Shown here piece after piece: positions 50,609-53,140 of a stretch of DNA of 53,140 nucleotides. The position numbers were made by a program, and so were the translations under genes. A model generated the notes under the pieces. It did not search any database, was not told the origin of the DNA, and saw only the letters and a program-made list of their open reading frames with translations. This DNA is from an uncultured Pseudomonadota bacterium (GTDB taxonomy: Bacteria; Pseudomonadota; Alphaproteobacteria; RF32; CAG-239). Within the stretch, counting starts at the first letter, position 1. Each line of letters opens with the position of its first letter. The stretch spans positions 1-53,140 of the forward strand of contig CASGEB010000019.1 of NCBI GenBank assembly GCA_949300375.1. The letters are read 5' to 3'.

Positions 50609-51025
50609 CTAAATGTCTTCTTCAATCAGGCGGTTGCCTTCAATCTGCCATTCCAGCCCCTTAGCCGCCCAAAGAAAAAAGTCGTCCACCTTTTCCGGTT
50701 TAATATCAATGGCCGCGCAGATGTCATAAATATTGTGCATTTCAGAATCGGTCAGGTCATGGTCGGCCAAGGTCATCAAAATCATATCACGGACAATAAA
50801 ACGCTTGATTTTGATGTTGTGAATCTGCCCGAGCATGGCAATCAGCTCTTCAGACGTTTTAACCTTTTTTATCTGCGCCAAAGGGATTTTTACCTCGCGG
50901 GCCTTGTTTTTCATAAACTCGCGGCGCTGTTCGCTTTTGGTATCTCCGGCTGTCAGCACATAAGACAAAGCCGCGAGATATATTTGTTTTTCTTCTTGAT
51001 TCCAGGCATTTAGCAGTTGATTCAT
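50609..51025 (-). CDS. TerB-like helical protein
   Basis: 138 residues from ATG 51025 (MNQLLNAWNQEEKQIY). The much longer frame to 51559 runs antisense to flbT and is rejected. All-helical, with a repeated pattern: YLAALSYVLTAGDTKSEQRREFM in the first half and MILMTLADHDLTDSEMHNIYDIC in the second. This resembles the TerB fold (paired helical repeats with acidic residues), though I would not insist on the family. It follows the ABC-F gene's start on the same strand with a 15-base gap, so the two may be cotranscribed. Confidence 0.6.
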   Translation of the reverse strand: MNQLLNAWNQEEKQIYLAALSYVLTAGDTKSEQRREFMKNKAREVKIPLAQIKKVKTSEELIAMLGQIHNIKIKRFIVRDMILMTLADHDLTDSEMHNIYDICAAIDIKPEKVDDFFLWAAKGLEWQIEGNRLIEEDI

Positions 51026-51163
51026 ATTTTTTCCCTTTTTCGCTACAATATGACTTCTCTTATAACAAATAAAATAAAGATTTGCAAAAAAAATAATTTT
51101 ATTATAACTTATTAATAATTCATTAAGCAAAAAGCTTAAAACTGCACAATAAAGGAGAACGCT

Positions 51164-51565
51164 ATGCCTTTGAAGATTGAACTTAAACCGCATGAAAGCA
51201 TTATTATCGGCGCATCGCTGATTACCAATGACGGGGAAAGAACCCGCTTTTACATTGACGGCAATGTGCCCATTTTGCGCGAAAAGTTTATTATGCGCGA
51301 AAAAGAGGCCAACACGCCGTCCAAACGCGTTTATTTTGTGGTGCAGCAAATGTATCTGGAAAAAGGCAACCGCGAATTGCAGAATTTGTATGTTGAATAT
51401 GTCCGCGACCTGCAAAACGCCGCGCCGAGTCTGATTCCGTATATTATGCCGATTAGCGAGAATATTTTGAAAAACGAGTATTATGCCGCCATCAAATGCG
51501 CCGGCAAACTGGTGGAAAAAGAAAACGAGTTTTTTGGCGAGACGTTGAGCGGCACGCAAAAATAA
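51164..51565 (+). CDS. flbT: Flagellin synthesis regulator FlbT
   Basis: A post-transcriptional repressor typical of Alphaproteobacteria. In Caulobacter it binds flagellin mRNA leaders and promotes their decay until the hook is finished. 133 residues. The family pattern is visible: LKIELKPHESIIIGASLITNDGERTRFYIDGNVPILREKFIM, then TPSKRVYFVVQQMYL and the LQNAAPSLIPYIMPISENILKNEYYAAIKCAGKLVEKE tail. AAAGGAGAA precedes the ATG. It lies directly upstream of the flagellin gene on the same strand, with its own terminator in between. Confidence 0.93.
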   Translation: MPLKIELKPHESIIIGASLITNDGERTRFYIDGNVPILREKFIMREKEANTPSKRVYFVVQQMYLEKGNRELQNLYVEYVRDLQNAAPSLIPYIMPISENILKNEYYAAIKCAGKLVEKENEFFGETLSGTQK

Positions 51566-51596
51566 CCGGTTTCTCCTTTATGCAAGGACTGCAAGG

Positions 51597-51624
51597 GCCC
51601 TGATTCTGTTATCAGGGCTTTTTT
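51597..51624 (+). terminator. Terminator of flbT
   Basis: A GCCCTGAT/ATCAGGGC stem with loop TCTGTT, followed by TTTTTT. Confidence 0.9.
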
Positions 51625-51625
51625 A

Positions 51626-51909
51626 TTATTTACGACTCGGCAAAATCAGTTGAAATATTAGCCATATATTAATAAATTTCCGGTATCCTTTCAGACAGAT
51701 TAGATTTCTCTGCGTGAGTCGGAGAAAAATAATTTGGTTAGCATCTGCTTGAAATACCGTGATAAAATCTTATATAAGCTTTTGTCGGGGTAGAAAATAG
51801 TTGATAAAAACCCAAATTTATGATATATTACACCTTGTATTGTCAGGATGACAATCACATGGTTTTAACCTAAAACACGTTATGTGTTCCAAAGAATTGG
51901 AGAAAGAAA
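51626..51909. other. Intergenic region with flagellin promoter and leader
   Basis: No gene is seen. It holds the flagellin promoter (51801-51829) and an untranslated leader of about 75 bases. A ttctc/gagaa inverted repeat lies near 51709-51728. No sigma-54 (TGGCAC-N5-TTGC) site was found, unlike the hook genes. Confidence 0.6.
51801..51829 (+). promoter_or_regulatory. Sigma-70-type promoter of the flagellin gene
   Basis: TTGATA (51801-51806), 17 bases, TATATT (51824-51829). It predicts a leader of about 75 bases before the ATG, enough for FlbT binding. Confidence 0.55.
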
Positions 51910-53140
51910 ATGGCTGATATTTCACTTACTGCAAGTATGCGTTCTAACCTGCTGTCCTTGCAACAAACCCAAGATTTGATGGATCAAACACAGGAACGGT
52001 TGTCTACCGGTAAAAAGGTAAACTCCGCGATTGACAATCCGTCTTCTTATTACACCGCACAATCTTTGACCAACCGCGCTTCTGACTTGTCCTCTTTGCT
52101 GGACAGTATGGGTCAGGGTATTCAGACGATTCAGGTTAAAATCAATTGCCAACTCGGCTCGTGATATTTCCAACAACATGAAAACCAAAGTTTCTACCAC
52201 TAAAGAACCGAACGGAGAAACAAAAGAAGCCGGAAATATTTATATTGATACTCGTACAAATATGGAAGAGGTCAATATTACGGCAGCAGCCAGTAGTGCT
52301 GCTGGAAAAGGCGAACTGACTTTGGTTGTTGACGGTAAAGAACATAAAATAACTTTTGATCAAGGTGCCAGTGCCAATGCGGCCACTAATGCAGGGCTTA
52401 TTAAAGCCGCGATTGATGATCTGAACCTTGGCCTCACAGTTACTGATGGCGGTTCCGGCGCATTGAAAATTAGCGGCGAAGGCAAAACGATTTCCGTTGC
52501 TGCTGCTGATACGGTTGCAACCGGCGCTGAAAAAGCTACGGCAATAAAAATTGATGCAAATTCCGATGTTAATGCAATTATGGAAAAGATTAATGGAAAT
52601 GCCAATGTTAAGGCTTCGCTTGAAAACGGCAAGTTAGTTGTTACAGCTAAAGAGGGCACAGGCACTGCAGCAGAAGCGGAACGACCGATTGTCGTATTCG
52701 GCGATGATGCTGTTGACGAAGTTCTCGGTTCTTCTTTCGGCGGTACGATTGATACGAAAGTTACCGATGAAGAAGCTATTGCTGAACGTAACAAATATGT
52801 TGAACAGTACAACGAGGTTCTGGAGCAGATTGACGCTTTGGCTAAAGACGCTTCCTACAAGGGTATTAACCTGTTGCAGGAAAACGACCTGAAAGTCATC
52901 TTCAACGAAGACCGTTCTTCTTCTATCGAAATTAAAGGTGTTGATGCCTCTTCTAAAGGTCTTGGTCTTGAGACGGTTGAAAAAGGCGGCTGGAATATGG
53001 ATACGGCGATTGATGATGCGATTAGTCAGGTTGAAGGCGCGATTACAGAACTGCGTTCTATGGCCAGCGACTTTGGTAACAACTACTCCATTGTTCAAAC
53101 CCGTGAAGACTTTACGGAAAACCTGATTAACGTATTGGAA
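51910..53140 (+). pseudogene. Flagellin, internal deletion and frameshift, cut by window end
   Basis: Filament subunit gene. From ATG 51910 (GGAGAAAG ribosome site) the D0/D1 start MADISLTASMRSNLLSLQQT..RLSTGKKVNSAIDNPSSYYTAQSLTNRA runs to GIQTIQVK, then quits in frame at TGA 52162-52164. From about 52146 another frame continues the flagellin sequence (IANSARDISNNMKTKV) and stays open to the window end. It passes an insert domain (GELTLVVDGKEHKITFD) and reaches the C-terminal core (LRSMASDFGNNYSIVQTREDFTENLINVLE). About 20 residues normally found between 'TIQ' and 'AKSIANSAR' are missing at the junction. Real decay, paralogue recombination or an assembly collapse among similar flagellin genes are possible. 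Confidence 0.85.

Noticed and set aside
51026-51559. N-terminal extension of the TerB-like protein
   Set aside because: Antisense to flbT, which has clear family homology.
51626-51909. Sigma-54 promoter for flagellin
   Set aside because: No GG-N10-GC element of the TGGCAC/TTGC type was found; only a sigma-70-like pair is present.

Overview
The window reads as a flagellated, Gram-negative alphaproteobacterium with an anaerobic lifestyle. Alphaproteobacterial markers are FlbT, a DUF4167 protein next to prmC and clpB, an RpoH-type sigma factor, the lpxC-bamD-recN order, and copies of a palindromic 'gtcat..ccgg..' repeat. HydF, the [FeFe]-hydrogenase maturation GTPase, points to fermentative or hydrogen metabolism. 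By inference this fits the uncultured gut Alphaproteobacteria (Azospirillum/Rhodospirillales-like); no 16S is present to settle it.

Layout. 1-1900: two genes of a cysteine-rich secreted family (one cut by the window edge, one frameshifted) in a repeat-rich intergenic landscape. 1900-11000: mostly minus-strand housekeeping and stress genes (clpB with a heat-shock-type promoter, metallophosphoesterase, DUF4167, prmC, rpoH, asnS). 11000-15420: a glycine-zipper lipoprotein, an intact third cysteine-rich protein with a textbook promoter, bactofilin plus M23 peptidase, ftsB, a lipoprotein, tRNA-Thr. 15430-17619: a gene remnant and a membrane-inserted P-loop NTPase of KAP type, a candidate defence gene. 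17616-26110: murD, an MscS channel, a catalytically dead Asd homologue, then the head of the dcw cluster (mraZ, damaged rsmH, ftsL, ftsI) with four MraZ boxes. 26260-30660: a membrane protein, recN, bamD, lpxC and RNase P RNA. 30805-36936: flagellar hook region (flgE, flgD, fliK) divergent from a second hook-like gene, with a back-to-back pair of sigma-54 promoters between them. 37179-39119: tRNA-Phe with a duplicated tail, then two genes without Shine-Dalgarno sequences that look foreign. 39359-42566: a putative HEYRH metallopeptidase and accB-accC behind a possible attenuator. 42641-48772: alr divergent from tatD, an AT-rich hydrolase, tcdA, hydF, a HAD protein that has lost its nucleophile, and a small membrane protein. 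48782-53140: an ABC-F ATPase, a TerB-like protein, flbT, and a flagellin gene that is frameshifted and cut by the window end.

Functionally the region serves envelope building (MurD, FtsI/L/B, MraZ, LpxC, BamD, Alr, bactofilin/M23), protein quality control (ClpB, RpoH), flagellar hook and filament formation (FlgE, FlgD, FliK, FlbT, flagellin), and fatty-acid initiation (AccBC). The most unusual items are the cysteine-rich secreted family, the KAP-type NTPase beside tRNA-Thr, two predicted pseudoenzymes (Asd-like and HAD), the foreign-looking cassette beside tRNA-Phe, and three genes with internal deletion plus frameshift (cysteine-rich copy 2, rsmH, flagellin). Those three could be true decay or assembly error.
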